Notes: a model not told the origin generated them from the sequence alone. A stretch of DNA of 64,000 bases from Aquimarina aggregata (GCF_001632745.1 NZ_LQRT01000058.1:62001-126000); one strand, 5' to 3'; counted from the first letter of the stretch, positions 33,762 to 43,582 are shown. Program-made: numbers and translations.

Positions 33762-35237
33762 ATGACAGCACATGATTCCAAAATAGTCGGAGAAGGTCTT
33801 ACTTATGACGACGTACTTTTAGTTCCCGCATTTTCTGAAGTACTTCCTAGAGAAGTAAGTATACAGGCAAAATTTACAAGAAATATAACCCTTAACGTAC
33901 CTATCGTTTCGGCTGCAATGGATACCGTTACAGAAAGTCGAATGGCAATTGCAATGGCGCAAGAAGGCGGTATTGGAGTTTTGCATAAAAATATGACGAT
34001 CGAAGAACAAGCAATTAAAGTACGTAAGGTAAAACGTGCAGAAAGTGGTATGATCATAGATCCTGTAACATTACCTAGAGATGCAAAAGTTATAGATGCT
34101 AAAAATAATATGAGAGAACATAGCATTGGAGGAATTCCGATAGTTGATGATCATCATAAATTAATCGGTATAGTAACCAATAGAGATCTGCGTTTTGAGA
34201 AAAATGATGATCGCCCAATATCTGAAGTTATGACAAGCGAAAACCTTGTTACTGTAGGAGAGGGAACATCATTACAACAAGCAGAAGTAATTCTTCAAGA
34301 TAATAAAATAGAAAAATTACCCGTAGTTGATAAGGATAATACTTTGGTTGGTTTAATTACTTTCAGGGATATTACTAAATTAACCTTAAAGCCTATGGCT
34401 AATAAAGATAGTCTAGGACGTTTAAGAGTAGCTGCTGCATTAGGAGTGACTGGTGATGCCGTTGATAGAGCAGAGGCACTAGTGCAAGCGGGAGTCGATG
34501 CTGTTGTGATTGATACTGCACATGGTCATACTAAAGGAGTTGTTACTGTATTAAAAGAGGTAAAGGCAAAATTTCCAGAATTAGAAGTTGTAGTGGGTAA
34601 TATAGCAACTGCCGATGCAGCTAAATACTTAGTTGAAGCAGGAGCAGATGCTGTAAAAGTAGGAATAGGACCAGGATCTATATGTACAACAAGAGTAGTG
34701 GCAGGTGTTGGATTTCCACAATTCTCTGCTGTTTTAGAAGTTGCTAATGCGATTAAAGGATCAGGAGTTCCGGTTATCGCTGACGGAGGAATTAGATATA
34801 CTGGAGATATACCAAAAGCAATTGCTGCTGGAGCGGATACAGTAATGTTAGGGTCTCTTTTGGCAGGTACAAAAGAATCCCCTGGCGAAACGGTTATCTA
34901 TGAAGGGAGAAAATACAAAACCTATAGAGGAATGGGATCTGTCGAAGCTATGAAAAAAGGTTCAAAAGATCGCTATTTTCAAGATGTTGAAGACGATATT
35001 AAAAAACTTGTTCCAGAAGGAATTGTAGGTAGAGTAGCTTATAAAGGTGACTTAATAGAAAGTATCCATCAATTTATAGGTGGTATAAGAGCAGGAATGG
35101 GATACTGCGGAGCTAAAGATATTAAAGCTCTACAAGATAATGGTAAATTTGTAAAAATTACAGCTAGTGGTATAAACGAAAGTCACCCTCATGATGTAAC
35201 GATTACAAAAGAAGCGCCAAATTATAGTAGACGATAG
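33762..35237 (+). CDS. guaB: Inosine-5'-monophosphate dehydrogenase
   Basis: A 491-residue enzyme that oxidises IMP to XMP, the committed step of guanine nucleotide synthesis. The N-terminal GLTYDDVLLVPAFSEVLP and AAMDTVTE are followed by two CBS domains (about 95-210), the IMP loop GIGPGSICTTRVVAGVG with catalytic Cys308, GGIRYTGDIPKAIAAGAD and the flap YRGMGSVEAMKKGSKDRY. Full length. It has its own bidirectional terminator. No riboswitch-like structure is obvious in the upstream gap. Confidence 0.97.
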   Translation: MTAHDSKIVGEGLTYDDVLLVPAFSEVLPREVSIQAKFTRNITLNVPIVSAAMDTVTESRMAIAMAQEGGIGVLHKNMTIEEQAIKVRKVKRAESGMIIDPVTLPRDAKVIDAKNNMREHSIGGIPIVDDHHKLIGIVTNRDLRFEKNDDRPISEVMTSENLVTVGEGTSLQQAEVILQDNKIEKLPVVDKDNTLVGLITFRDITKLTLKPMANKDSLGRLRVAAALGVTGDAVDRAEALVQAGVDAVVIDTAHGHTKGVVTVLKEVKAKFPELEVVVGNIATADAAKYLVEAGADAVKVGIGPGSICTTRVVAGVGFPQFSAVLEVANAIKGSGVPVIADGGIRYTGDIPKAIAAGADTVMLGSLLAGTKESPGETVIYEGRKYKTYRGMGSVEAMKKGSKDRYFQDVEDDIKKLVPEGIVGRVAYKGDLIESIHQFIGGIRAGMGYCGAKDIKALQDNGKFVKITASGINESHPHDVTITKEAPNYSRR

Positions 35238-35265
35238 AATAGATGAATAATAAAATGATATAATT

Positions 35266-35300
35266 AAAAAAGCAATCATATTTTGTATGATTGCTTTTTT
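35266..35300. terminator. Bidirectional terminator between guaB and ompH
   Basis: A 15-bp perfect stem (35266-35280 with 35286-35300), loop TTTTG, with A/T runs at both ends between convergent genes. Confidence 0.85.
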
Positions 35301-35323
35301 AATTATCTAGAATGATAAGGTGT

Positions 35324-35839
35324 TTATTTACCTTCTTCTATTTTTATACCTAACTTAGTAGTTACTTTTTTTGTAAGATCAAAATTTGGATCAACATAAG
35401 CTAAACCACTACTAGAAATAGTGAAAACCTGAGTGTATTTTTCAGCTTTAGCGATCTCTTCTAACGCTTTACCTATTTTTTGATAAAGGGGTTGAAGTAG
35501 TTTATTTTGTTCTAATTGTACTAATTGAGAAGCATTTTGGCGAAACTTTGCAATGTCGTCCTCTAACTTAATGATTCCTTCTTGCTTTGTTTTTTTCATA
35601 GGCTCAGTGAATGTCGCTACGTTTTCCTGGTATTCTTTCACCTTAGCCTGATACTCTTCAACTTTTACTTTTAATTGATCTTCTAATTTTTTGTTGTACC
35701 CTTTAAGATCCTCCTGAACTTTTGTAAGCTCTGGCATTTTAGACAGGATGAATTCGGTGTCTATTGTTCCTGTTTTAGATTGTGCGTTTAATTGTAAACT
35801 AACGACAAGTACTAATATTGATAAAATTATTTTTTTCAT
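35324..35839 (-). CDS. OmpH/Skp-family periplasmic chaperone
   Basis: A 171-residue protein with a signal peptide (LVVSLQLNAQ). The body follows the Skp pattern: KTGTIDTEFILSKMPELTKVQ, a long coiled coil rich in Lys, Glu and Gln (residues about 42-115), then LYQKIGKALEEIAKAEKYTQVF and AYVDPNFDLTKKV. Skp binds unfolded outer-membrane proteins in the periplasm. The three parvulin-type genes beginning at 37229 would act in the same process. Confidence 0.9.
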   Translation of the reverse strand: MKKIILSILVLVVSLQLNAQSKTGTIDTEFILSKMPELTKVQEDLKGYNKKLEDQLKVKVEEYQAKVKEYQENVATFTEPMKKTKQEGIIKLEDDIAKFRQNASQLVQLEQNKLLQPLYQKIGKALEEIAKAEKYTQVFTISSSGLAYVDPNFDLTKKVTTKLGIKIEEGK

Positions 35840-35927
35840 TACAATTTTTTGGTTACTGGTTTTTAAACTTTTGCAAATATATAAGGTCTAGCTCAATATC
35901 CATACCAATACTGATATTTTTGAAAAT

Positions 35928-36167
35928 TTATTCTTCATATAGTTGTCCTCGATGAGGTTTAAGGGCATCTCGAGTTGGTTTCATTTCAGAATCTGTTACA
36001 ATCATATAGGCAATACTATGCATTTCATTTATATCTAAATATCCTGTTATATGAAGAGATAATTTTTCTAACAAAATATATTCTTTAAGATGTTTCTCGT
36101 GATGTTGTGCGGTTTTACTTGCAGTAGGACCTTTAAAATCCCATATTAATTTTAGTTTTCTTTCCAT
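35928..36167 (-). CDS. Small conserved-looking hypothetical protein
   Basis: A 79-residue protein without signal peptide, beginning MERKLKLIWDFKGP. HHEKHLKEYILLEKL suggests a histidine-bearing helix, and the C-terminus has PTRDALKPHRGQLYEE. I do not recognise the family. Only 12 nt separate it from the acetyltransferase upstream on the same strand, so the two are probably co-transcribed. Confidence 0.65.
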   Translation of the reverse strand: MERKLKLIWDFKGPTASKTAQHHEKHLKEYILLEKLSLHITGYLDINEMHSIAYMIVTDSEMKPTRDALKPHRGQLYEE

Positions 36168-36179
36168 TGCTATTAAATC

Positions 36180-36608
36180 TTATTTCAGTTTTAGATTATA
36201 GAGTCTACTGTGCTTTTGTTTGAAATCCAGTTGCTCGTATAAATGTATGGCCGCTTTTTTTTCCTCTTCGGTAAATAAATAAATTTCTGAAAGTTCTAAT
36301 TCTTTGCCATAATTTATAAGTGCTGTAATTATTTTTTTGCCTATTCCCAAGCCTCTGTTATTAGTATCTACTACGACATCTTCAATCCAGCCTTTATATC
36401 CAGAAATTACCTTATATGTGCACATTGAAGCAATACCTGTTATTTTGTTTTCAGTAAAGTAGCATGCAAAAATAAGCGAATTATTAGGATCTGATAATAA
36501 TGCCTTTATCGAGTTTTGTTTTTTGTCCGGACTTAATTGTTTGAATAAATCATGAATGTCCCGTTCGTATTTAGGAGTAAGAAGTTTGCTTGTGAGAATT
36601 TGAATCAT
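36180..36608 (-). CDS. GNAT-family N-acetyltransferase
   Basis: A 142-residue GNAT enzyme transferring acetyl from acetyl-CoA to an amine. The CoA-binding motif A is visible as IEDVVVDTNNRGLGIGKKIITALINYGKEL, and motif B follows as YLFTEEEKKAAIHLYEQLDFKQ. The acceptor is unknown. It precedes the 79-residue unknown gene in a two-gene unit. Confidence 0.9.
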   Translation of the reverse strand: MIQILTSKLLTPKYERDIHDLFKQLSPDKKQNSIKALLSDPNNSLIFACYFTENKITGIASMCTYKVISGYKGWIEDVVVDTNNRGLGIGKKIITALINYGKELELSEIYLFTEEEKKAAIHLYEQLDFKQKHSRLYNLKLK

Positions 36609-37228
36609 ATTTGTATTAGTTTATAACATTTTAAACATCGTTTCTTTTTTCAATAAATGTTTTAAAGTCAATCGTAATATTAGGTGTTATTTAATAGGAT
36701 TGAGTAATAAGAAAACTATGCTTATGATAAAACTATTAAATTTAAATTTCTTTATACTTGTTTATTCTATATTGCCATAGGGTTTTTCCAGAAGAGTTTT
36801 CTTTATGTTAATGTTGCTAGTGTTAAAAATACGTTGCAATCAAGTCAGAGTATCAAAAATGTAATTGTTTCGATCATTTCGATTTCTTTTTCCACATCTC
36901 ATAAATTTATTTTGAAATTGCATTAGGTTTGTCTTTTTCGTTATTTAAGAGTTTAATGCTAACTAAGGTTTTATATTAGTGTTTTAAGTTGTTTTAGTTT
37001 ACCGGGGTTTTAACTGTTTCATTTTTAGGTGATTTTGTTTCAATGTCTAAAGCGTATTTCATAATTTAAGCCATCGTTTGTAATGTAGAATTACATATAT
37101 AATATGCATTGGTCATAAAAATTTTAGGGATGAATACTATTGAAGATTTCCCTTCGTTAAAAAACTAGCTTGTAAAACATCTTAATATTATTATTTTTGT
37201 CCGATTAGGGCTTCATTAGAAAACAATT
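36609..37228. other. 620-base gap between divergent genes
   Basis: AT-rich, with no ORF of convincing length. It contains the promoter of the parvulin operon at its right end (37170-37199). The only codon run noted is a 22-codon minus-strand ORF (36994-37062) that I do not accept. I see no RNA gene or repeat. Confidence 0.6.
37170..37199 (+). promoter_or_regulatory. Promoter of the parvulin operon
   Basis: TTG (37170-37172), 19-nt spacer, TATTTTTG (37192-37199): an exact consensus match 30 nt upstream of the first ATG. Confidence 0.65.
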
Positions 37229-39184
37229 ATGCGCACAAAATCATTAGTATTTCTATTCGGATTTATTTTTCTTGGGTTGGCAAATGCACAACAAAAAGAA
37301 GAAGTATTATTATCAATTGATAATTCGCAAATTCCTATATCAGAGTTTAAAAGAATCTATCTTAAAAATATAGATTTAGTAACAGATGATTCTCAAAAGG
37401 ATGTAGATGAATATCTTGATTTGTTTATTAATTATAAATTAAAACTTAGAGAAGCTCAAACCCTTGGTCTAGACAAAAAAGATTCTTATTTAAAGGAATT
37501 AGAGGGATATAAGAAACAACTATCATCTAGTTATCTCACCGATACAAGAACCTCTGAAGCATTGATAAAAGAAGCATATGATCGTTCTCAGGAAAGAATA
37601 AATGCAAGTCATATTCTGGTGATGGTAAAGCCTAATGCATCTGCAAAAGATACATTACAAGCGTATCAGAAAATTTTAGAGGCAAAAGAAAAAATTAAAA
37701 ATGGTGAAGAATTTGCTGCAGTAGCAAATGCATATAGTGAGGATCCTTCTGTAGCCAAAAACAATGGACTTTTAGGATGGTTTTCAACATTTAGAATGGT
37801 TTACCCATTTGAAGATGCAGCTTATAAAACAAAAGTTGGAGAGGTTTCTAATCCTTTTAGAACTCAGTTTGGCTATCATATTGTTAAAGTAAACAAACGA
37901 GAAAAGAAATTAGGAGAGGTGTCTGTAGCACATATTATGATTGCGATAAACGATAAAAGAACATCGCAAGAAGCAGAGCAAAGAATTAAAGAAATTAATC
38001 AACAGCTCGATCAAGGAGTTTCTTTTGAGTCACTAGCAAAACAATATAGTGATGATCCAAGTACAGCGGTTCAAGGAGGTAAAATTAGACGTTTTGGACA
38101 AGGGATCTTAAATTCAGAGAAGTTTGAGAAAACGGCTTTTGCTCTTCAGAAAAAAGGAGAATTATCAGAACCATTAGAAACAAAATATGGTTGGCATATT
38201 ATTAAATTAATTGAAAAACATGCTCCTAAATCATTCGAAGAACAAAAAAATGAACTAACAAACAGAGTAAAAAAAGATAGCAGATCAAAATTGGTAACAG
38301 AATCTTTTATCAATTCGTTAAAAGAAAAATATCAAGTTACGTTTAATACTAAGGCGGTTAGTTTTTTTAAAGAGGCAATTCCTGATTCTATGAATTTTGA
38401 AGGTTGGGATGTGTCTAAAAATGAAGGCTTTAAAAAAGAATTATTTCGTATAAAGGATCAGCCGTATACCTATGGTGATTTTGGAGAATTCCTAAAAGAG
38501 AATGCTAGAGTAAGTCAAAGTTACAGTGATAAATCTATTTTTATAGAAAAGATGTATGCTAAATATGAATCAACTACCTTACTCAAATATTATGAAGAAC
38601 ATTTAGAAAATGATAATCAAGACTATGCTAACGTAATTAATGAGTATCGTGACGGATTATTACTTTTTGATCTTATGGAATCCAAAATATGGAATGCTTC
38701 AAAAACCGATACAATTGGTCTTAAAAAGTATTATGAGGAGCATAAAGATGAATATGTTCAAAATGAAACCTACAAAGTTTTAAGAGCATCGTCGTCAAAA
38801 CGTGAAGCACTAGAAAAAGTAAAAAAACTATTAGAAAAGAAAGTTGCTGTTGAAGAAATAAAGAAAGAAGTTAATAAAGGAGATATTGTTTTAGTGCTTT
38901 TTTCTGAAGAAGAGTTGATAAAAGGAGAAGATAAATTGCCAAAGAATTTTAAAGCCCAAGAAGATAATATAACCTTATTACAAGAGGATAATTTTGCAAC
39001 TTTGATTTTGGTTAAAGAAGTACTACCTTCAAGAGTTAAAACGTTTGAAGAAACAAAAGGAGAATTAATTAATAATTTTCAGGAAGATATAGAGCGTAAA
39101 TGGTTAGATGAACTTAAAGATAAGTATGCAGTAAAGGTAAATCAAAAAGCTTTAAAGAAAATTAAAAAAGAATTGCTTAAATAA
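37229..39184 (+). CDS. Periplasmic peptidyl-prolyl isomerase with two parvulin domains
   Basis: A 651-residue exported foldase with a signal peptide (FIFLGLANAQ), an N-terminal SurA-like chaperone region (about 25-120), two PpiC/rotamase domains (about 125-232 INASHILVMVK... RTQFGYHIVKV and about 232-335 VAHIMIAINDK... ETKYGWHIIKL) and a C-terminal helical region of about 300 residues. It helps outer-membrane proteins fold. First gene of a run in which the next gene begins immediately after its stop. Confidence 0.93.
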   Translation: MRTKSLVFLFGFIFLGLANAQQKEEVLLSIDNSQIPISEFKRIYLKNIDLVTDDSQKDVDEYLDLFINYKLKLREAQTLGLDKKDSYLKELEGYKKQLSSSYLTDTRTSEALIKEAYDRSQERINASHILVMVKPNASAKDTLQAYQKILEAKEKIKNGEEFAAVANAYSEDPSVAKNNGLLGWFSTFRMVYPFEDAAYKTKVGEVSNPFRTQFGYHIVKVNKREKKLGEVSVAHIMIAINDKRTSQEAEQRIKEINQQLDQGVSFESLAKQYSDDPSTAVQGGKIRRFGQGILNSEKFEKTAFALQKKGELSEPLETKYGWHIIKLIEKHAPKSFEEQKNELTNRVKKDSRSKLVTESFINSLKEKYQVTFNTKAVSFFKEAIPDSMNFEGWDVSKNEGFKKELFRIKDQPYTYGDFGEFLKENARVSQSYSDKSIFIEKMYAKYESTTLLKYYEEHLENDNQDYANVINEYRDGLLLFDLMESKIWNASKTDTIGLKKYYEEHKDEYVQNETYKVLRASSSKREALEKVKKLLEKKVAVEEIKKEVNKGDIVLVLFSEEELIKGEDKLPKNFKAQEDNITLLQEDNFATLILVKEVLPSRVKTFEETKGELINNFQEDIERKWLDELKDKYAVKVNQKALKKIKKELLK

Positions 39185-40033
39185 ATGAGGTTTGTAATAT
39201 TTATAATGTTTTGTATAGCGATAGTTTCTTGTAAAAAATTTGGAGAACAAATTAAAAAAGAAGCTGTGGCTAGAGTAAATGATACATACCTGTACAAGGA
39301 AGATGTTGAAAAAATATTGCCTCAAAACTCGTCCAAAGAAGATAGTGTTCACATCGTTAAGAATTACATAAATACTTGGGCAACCCGTCAGCTTTTTATA
39401 GACCAAGCCAAGAGGAACTTAACTCAAAACGAATTGAAAGAGTTTGATGAGCTAGTTCAAAATTATCAAAGTACTCTTTATATTAATGCATATAAAAATG
39501 CTGTGATTGATAAATCTATCAATATGGAGGTTACAGAACAGGATTTAGAGTCGTATTATAAGCAAAATTTAGAAAATTTTAATCTTAATGAGGAGTTGGT
39601 AAAGTTACGTTACTTACATTTGCCATCTGATTATAAAAATATTGTTGCAACGCAACGACAATTAAATCGTTTTAAAGAAGAAGATATAGACGAACTGAAG
39701 TTAAAAGAAAGTGAGTTTATAGCATATTCGTTAAATGATTCTATCTGGATACAGCTAGATCAGGTTTTAAATAAAATTCCTATTCTTAAAAAACAAGAGA
39801 AATCTAAATTGTTAAGATCAGGGAAATATGTGCAGCTTAGAGACTCTACTGGGGTATATATGGTAAAGATAAAAGATGTTTTAAATAGGAAAGAAAAAGC
39901 GCCTTTACAATATATCAAACCCACAATAAGACAAATTATATTAAATAAGAGAAAGCTGGAGTTGATAAAAAAAATAGAAAAAGATATTACTAGAGATGCA
40001 GTTGAGAACAAACAATTTGAAGTATACAATTAA
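39185..40033 (+). CDS. SurA-like lipoprotein without isomerase domain
   Basis: A 282-residue lipoprotein (signal with lipobox IVSC, Cys17). It has the SurA N-terminal signature (AVARVNDTYLYKEDVEKILPQ) and helical architecture, but I see no parvulin domain with its GWH-type strand, so it probably acts only as a chaperone. Its ATG follows the stop of the previous gene without a gap, and its end overlaps the next gene by 38 nt. Translational coupling of the three is likely. Confidence 0.8.
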   Translation: MRFVIFIMFCIAIVSCKKFGEQIKKEAVARVNDTYLYKEDVEKILPQNSSKEDSVHIVKNYINTWATRQLFIDQAKRNLTQNELKEFDELVQNYQSTLYINAYKNAVIDKSINMEVTEQDLESYYKQNLENFNLNEELVKLRYLHLPSDYKNIVATQRQLNRFKEEDIDELKLKESEFIAYSLNDSIWIQLDQVLNKIPILKKQEKSKLLRSGKYVQLRDSTGVYMVKIKDVLNRKEKAPLQYIKPTIRQIILNKRKLELIKKIEKDITRDAVENKQFEVYN

Positions 40034-41465
40034 AATTACCCTTTGTGCAGTAGTATTCACTGCGAGCATCAATACTAAACTATATGCTCAAGAAATAATT
40101 GAAGAAGCTGTTACTGATACAATTTCTGCTAATTCAGATTCAATTACAACCAAAGAACCTGTAAAGCAATTTCAAAGAACTAAAATTGATGGAGTAGCAG
40201 CAGTAATTGGAGAAAACGTAATATTAGATAGCGATATTGATATTGCATATAAACAATTAGTAAGTGAAGGTGTTTCTGCTAATGATGTAAGTCGTTGTGA
40301 ACTTGCAGGAAGTTTGTTTGAAAATAAATTGTATGCACATCATGCAATTCAGGATAGTATTATTATTCGGGATGCAGAAGTTAATTCTATGGTAGACCAA
40401 CAATTAAGTTATATGCTTAATGAACTGGGTACAATAGATAAGGTATTAAGACTTTACAAGAAAGATAATCTTGAGGATTTTAAGAGTGAGCTTTTTGAAA
40501 TCAATAAAACCAATAGATTGTCAGAACGTATGAGGACTAAAATCATAGAAGATATTGAAATCACTCCTGAAGAAATTCGAGAGTTTTTTGATGAAATTCC
40601 AGAAGCAGAACGACCACTTTTTGGAACTGAAGTTGAGCTTGCACAGATTGTTATAGAGCCTCAAATTTCTGATAAAGAAGAACAAGAAGTAGTTGATAGA
40701 CTAAATCAATTTAGAGAGGATATTGTAGAAAACGGAAGTAGTTTTGCTACGAAAGCCGTGTTGTATTCACAAGATCCTGGATCAAAATCAACAGGAGGAA
40801 AATATACATTAGATCGCCAAACTAACTTTGCAAAAGAATTTAAAGATGTTGCATTTAGTTTACAAGAAGAAGAAGTAAGCGAACCATTTAAAACAGATTT
40901 TGGTTGGCATATCGTTAAAGTTGATAAAATTCGAGGAGAAGAAATAGATGTTAGACATATACTTTTAGTTCCTGAAGTTACAAGAACAAGTGTAGAAAAA
41001 GCAAAAAAATTAATTGATTCACTAAGAACAAGTATTACTTCTGGAAGTATAGATTTTAAAGAAGCAGCAAGACAATTTAGTGACGAAAAAGAAACCCGAG
41101 AGGATGGAGGACAGCTACTTAATCCAACTACGGGAGATACTCATTTTGAACTTACCAAAATTGACCCTATATTGTATGATCAAGTGTCTAAACTAAAAAC
41201 TAATGACGTTTCATTAGTAATACCAGATCAAGATCGCCAAGGCCGAAAAAAGTTTAAGCTAATTACAGTGCTTAAGAGGTATGATGAGCATATAGCAGAC
41301 TATTCTCAGGATTATCTTAAAATACAAGAATTAGCGCTTAGAAAGAAACAAATTGAAGCGATTAGAAAATGGCAGGGTGAAAAGATAATGGATACTTATG
41401 TAAAAGTTAATGGTGATTATAGAGACTGTACTTATAGTGGTAACTGGTTAAAAAAAGAAAAATAG
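39996..41465 (+). CDS. SurA-type peptidyl-prolyl isomerase
   Basis: A 489-residue periplasmic protein with an N-terminal signal (CAVVFTASINTKLYAQ), the SurA N-domain (KIDGVAAVIGENVILDSDIDIAYKQL, with GSLFENKLYAHHAIQD) and two PpiC domains (about 210-315, ending FKTDFGWHIVKVDK, and about 322-425 beginning IDVRHILLVPE). The start at 39996 overlaps the previous gene by 38 nt. It keeps unfolded outer-membrane proteins soluble on the way to the Bam complex. MoxR follows one base later. Confidence 0.92.
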   Translation: MQLRTNNLKYTIKITLCAVVFTASINTKLYAQEIIEEAVTDTISANSDSITTKEPVKQFQRTKIDGVAAVIGENVILDSDIDIAYKQLVSEGVSANDVSRCELAGSLFENKLYAHHAIQDSIIIRDAEVNSMVDQQLSYMLNELGTIDKVLRLYKKDNLEDFKSELFEINKTNRLSERMRTKIIEDIEITPEEIREFFDEIPEAERPLFGTEVELAQIVIEPQISDKEEQEVVDRLNQFREDIVENGSSFATKAVLYSQDPGSKSTGGKYTLDRQTNFAKEFKDVAFSLQEEEVSEPFKTDFGWHIVKVDKIRGEEIDVRHILLVPEVTRTSVEKAKKLIDSLRTSITSGSIDFKEAARQFSDEKETREDGGQLLNPTTGDTHFELTKIDPILYDQVSKLKTNDVSLVIPDQDRQGRKKFKLITVLKRYDEHIADYSQDYLKIQELALRKKQIEAIRKWQGEKIMDTYVKVNGDYRDCTYSGNWLKKEK

Positions 41466-41466
41466 T

Positions 41467-42423
41467 ATGTCAGACGACGTAGCAGCTGTACAAAGACTAG
41501 TAAAAAAACATTCCGAACTTAAAAAAGAAATTTCCAAAGTAATTATTGGGCAAGAAGAAGTTATCGATCAAATCCTGATTTCTGTTTTTTCAGGGGGTCA
41601 TGCTTTATTAATAGGTGTTCCTGGTTTAGCTAAAACCTTAATGGTGAATACTATTTCTCAAGCATTAGGATTGGACTTTAAACGTATTCAGTTTACACCA
41701 GATCTTATGCCTAGTGATATTCTGGGGAGTGAGATATTAGATGAGACAAGACATTTTAAATTTATAAAAGGTCCTATTTTTTCTAATATTATTCTGGCCG
41801 ATGAAATTAATAGAACGCCACCAAAAACTCAAGCAGCCTTACTTGAGGCTATGCAAGAACGTGCTGTTACAGTTGCAGGACATCACTATAAACTAGATTT
41901 GCCATACTTTGTTCTGGCTACACAGAACCCGATAGAGCAAGAAGGTACATATCCACTTCCTGAAGCACAACTGGACAGGTTTATGTTCGCGATAGAACTA
42001 AAGTATCCAAGTTTTGAAGAAGAAGTAGAAGTTGTTAAAAGCACTACAGGAGATACAACTAAAACAATAAACCCATTATTCACTCCCAAAGAAATTATCG
42101 ATTTTCAACATTTAATTCGCCGTATTCCTGTTGCTGATAATGTGATAGAGTATGCTGTAGGCATTGTTGGTAAAACAAGACCTTTTGGAGATACTGCCAC
42201 ACATTTGGTTAAAAACTATATCGATTGGGGAGCTGGTCCTAGGGCTTCTCAAAATCTTATTTTGGCAGCCAAGGCTAATGCAGCGATTAAAGGGAAATTT
42301 TCACCAGATATCGAAGATGTACAAGCGGTAGCTACAGGTATATTACGTCATCGTATTATAAAGAATTACAAGGCAGAAGCCGAAGGAGTTAGTGTAGAAG
42401 ATGTGATTAATGATCTTTTTTGA
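41467..42423 (+). CDS. MoxR-family AAA+ ATPase
   Basis: A 318-residue cytosolic ATPase with Walker A GVPGLAKT (50-57), Walker B IILADEINR, sensor-1 FVLATQNPIEQEG and the C-terminal lid with GPRASQNLILAAKA. MoxR proteins assist assembly of metalloenzymes or VWA-domain proteins. The usual DUF58/VWA (Bat) partners are not adjacent; instead it is the last gene after three periplasmic chaperones, one base after the SurA stop. Confidence 0.94.
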   Translation: MSDDVAAVQRLVKKHSELKKEISKVIIGQEEVIDQILISVFSGGHALLIGVPGLAKTLMVNTISQALGLDFKRIQFTPDLMPSDILGSEILDETRHFKFIKGPIFSNIILADEINRTPPKTQAALLEAMQERAVTVAGHHYKLDLPYFVLATQNPIEQEGTYPLPEAQLDRFMFAIELKYPSFEEEVEVVKSTTGDTTKTINPLFTPKEIIDFQHLIRRIPVADNVIEYAVGIVGKTRPFGDTATHLVKNYIDWGAGPRASQNLILAAKANAAIKGKFSPDIEDVQAVATGILRHRIIKNYKAEAEGVSVEDVINDLF

Positions 42424-42525
42424 TTCCCGCTTTTCGTAGTGTCCATTTTTTAAACATCCCAATTAAACCTTTTTCCTTTTTTGTAGTCTTATTATTACTA
42501 ATAATGATTATAAACATATAGTAAT

Positions 42526-42960
42526 ATGAAAAATATTTTGACTTCCTTATTGATCTTGTGTATAGGGATAACTTCAATATCAGCACAATCAGATAAAGCG
42601 CACGTAAAACGTAAAGATTTAAAGAAAGAATTTATACAAAGTCTCTCTGCAGATCAGAAAAAACAATTAGATTTTCAGAAACAGCTTAAAAAAGAGCATA
42701 AAAAGAAAATGAAAGCATCTTTTACTAAAGCTCAATTGGATATTGCTAATGATGAAAACCTTTCAAAACGTGATAAGAAAAAATCTCTTTCAGAAACGTT
42801 TAGTAATGAGCAAAAGGAAATGAGGAAAAGTCATAAGGCAATTCTTAAAGAAGAAAAGGAAAAGTTTAAAAAAACGCTTACTGAAGAGCAGCTTACAAAA
42901 TATGAAGGCTTGCATAGAAAGAAGCATAAAAAAAAGAAAGAGCATAAGCGAGAAAACTAG
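42526..42960 (+). CDS. Exported Lys-rich helical protein
   Basis: A 144-residue protein with a signal peptide (GITSISAQ). The rest is almost entirely charged helix with two LTxEQ-like turns (SLSADQKKQLDFQ and TLTEEQLTKYEGL), reminiscent of the Spy/CpxP LTxxQ or DUF4890 type, and a very basic C-terminus. I cannot name the family. It may be a periplasmic stress chaperone or a polyanion-binding protein. It has its own terminator. Confidence 0.7.
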   Translation: MKNILTSLLILCIGITSISAQSDKAHVKRKDLKKEFIQSLSADQKKQLDFQKQLKKEHKKKMKASFTKAQLDIANDENLSKRDKKKSLSETFSNEQKEMRKSHKAILKEEKEKFKKTLTEEQLTKYEGLHRKKHKKKKEHKREN

Positions 42961-42987
42961 AATCTGATATTGGATATCCAACAAGTA

Positions 42988-43017
42988 AAAGTGAAATCAT
43001 TTGATTTCACTTTTTTT
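42988..43017 (+). terminator. Terminator after the Lys-rich protein gene
   Basis: A 12-bp stem AAAGTGAAATCA/TGATTTCACTTT around a two-base gap, continuing into T7. Confidence 0.75.
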
Positions 43018-43183
43018 ATGCATAATTAAAAGGTTTTTATTCGTTTTTTTAAACTTTACTATAACGTTTTCGTAAATCAAAATTTCTAGTTGTTATTTTC
43101 TTGTGTTTATTTTTAATGATTTTGTAGAATTAATAACTTGATTTTATGAATTTATAGAAATGGATACCCTATTCTTTTGAAAA

Positions 43184-43582
43184 ATGCAAAAAGATAGTAT
43201 TACAGGTATTCATTTAATAAAACCCCTTAAAATTCGTATTTTTGTGCAACTTTTCAATTTTAAAATTCAAAGTATTTGGCATTCGTTATCAATATGATAA
43301 AAAGACTTATGCTAAATGCAAAACAGTAAATGTTATATGCAAAATAGCAGTGGTAATATGCTATGTTTATAAACTGAAAATTGTTTTGACACTTTTGAAA
43401 AGTGAAAACAAATTAAAATGCGCATAAGGTGTAAGGACTATGCTTATTAAGCTACATATCGTATAGTTTTTCATGATACAACGATGCAAAAAGAGTTGTT
43501 GTAGTTTATGCAGACAAAAAAAGAAATTTGAGTGCTAATATACGTAGTACTTCAATATTTAAAGAATTCTATTATTTACTAT
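43184..43582 (+). promoter_or_regulatory. Promoter and long 5' leader of acnB with four ATGCAAAA copies
   Basis: A TATTTTTG -7 box is at 43237-43244. If used, the leader is about 330 nt. The octamer ATGCAAAA occurs at 43184, 43316, 43337 and 43484, far more often than expected in 400 bases. The region has no convincing ORF. It may bind a regulator or fold as an RNA; nothing I see identifies which. Confidence 0.4.

Noticed and set aside
36994..37062. A 22-codon minus-strand frame in the 620-base gap
   Set aside because: It is too short, has no leader or terminator support and no family resemblance.
43242..43427. A 61-codon frame in the acnB leader
   Set aside because: Composition is unlike a protein, it has no initiation context, and the region is better explained as an untranslated leader with repeats.
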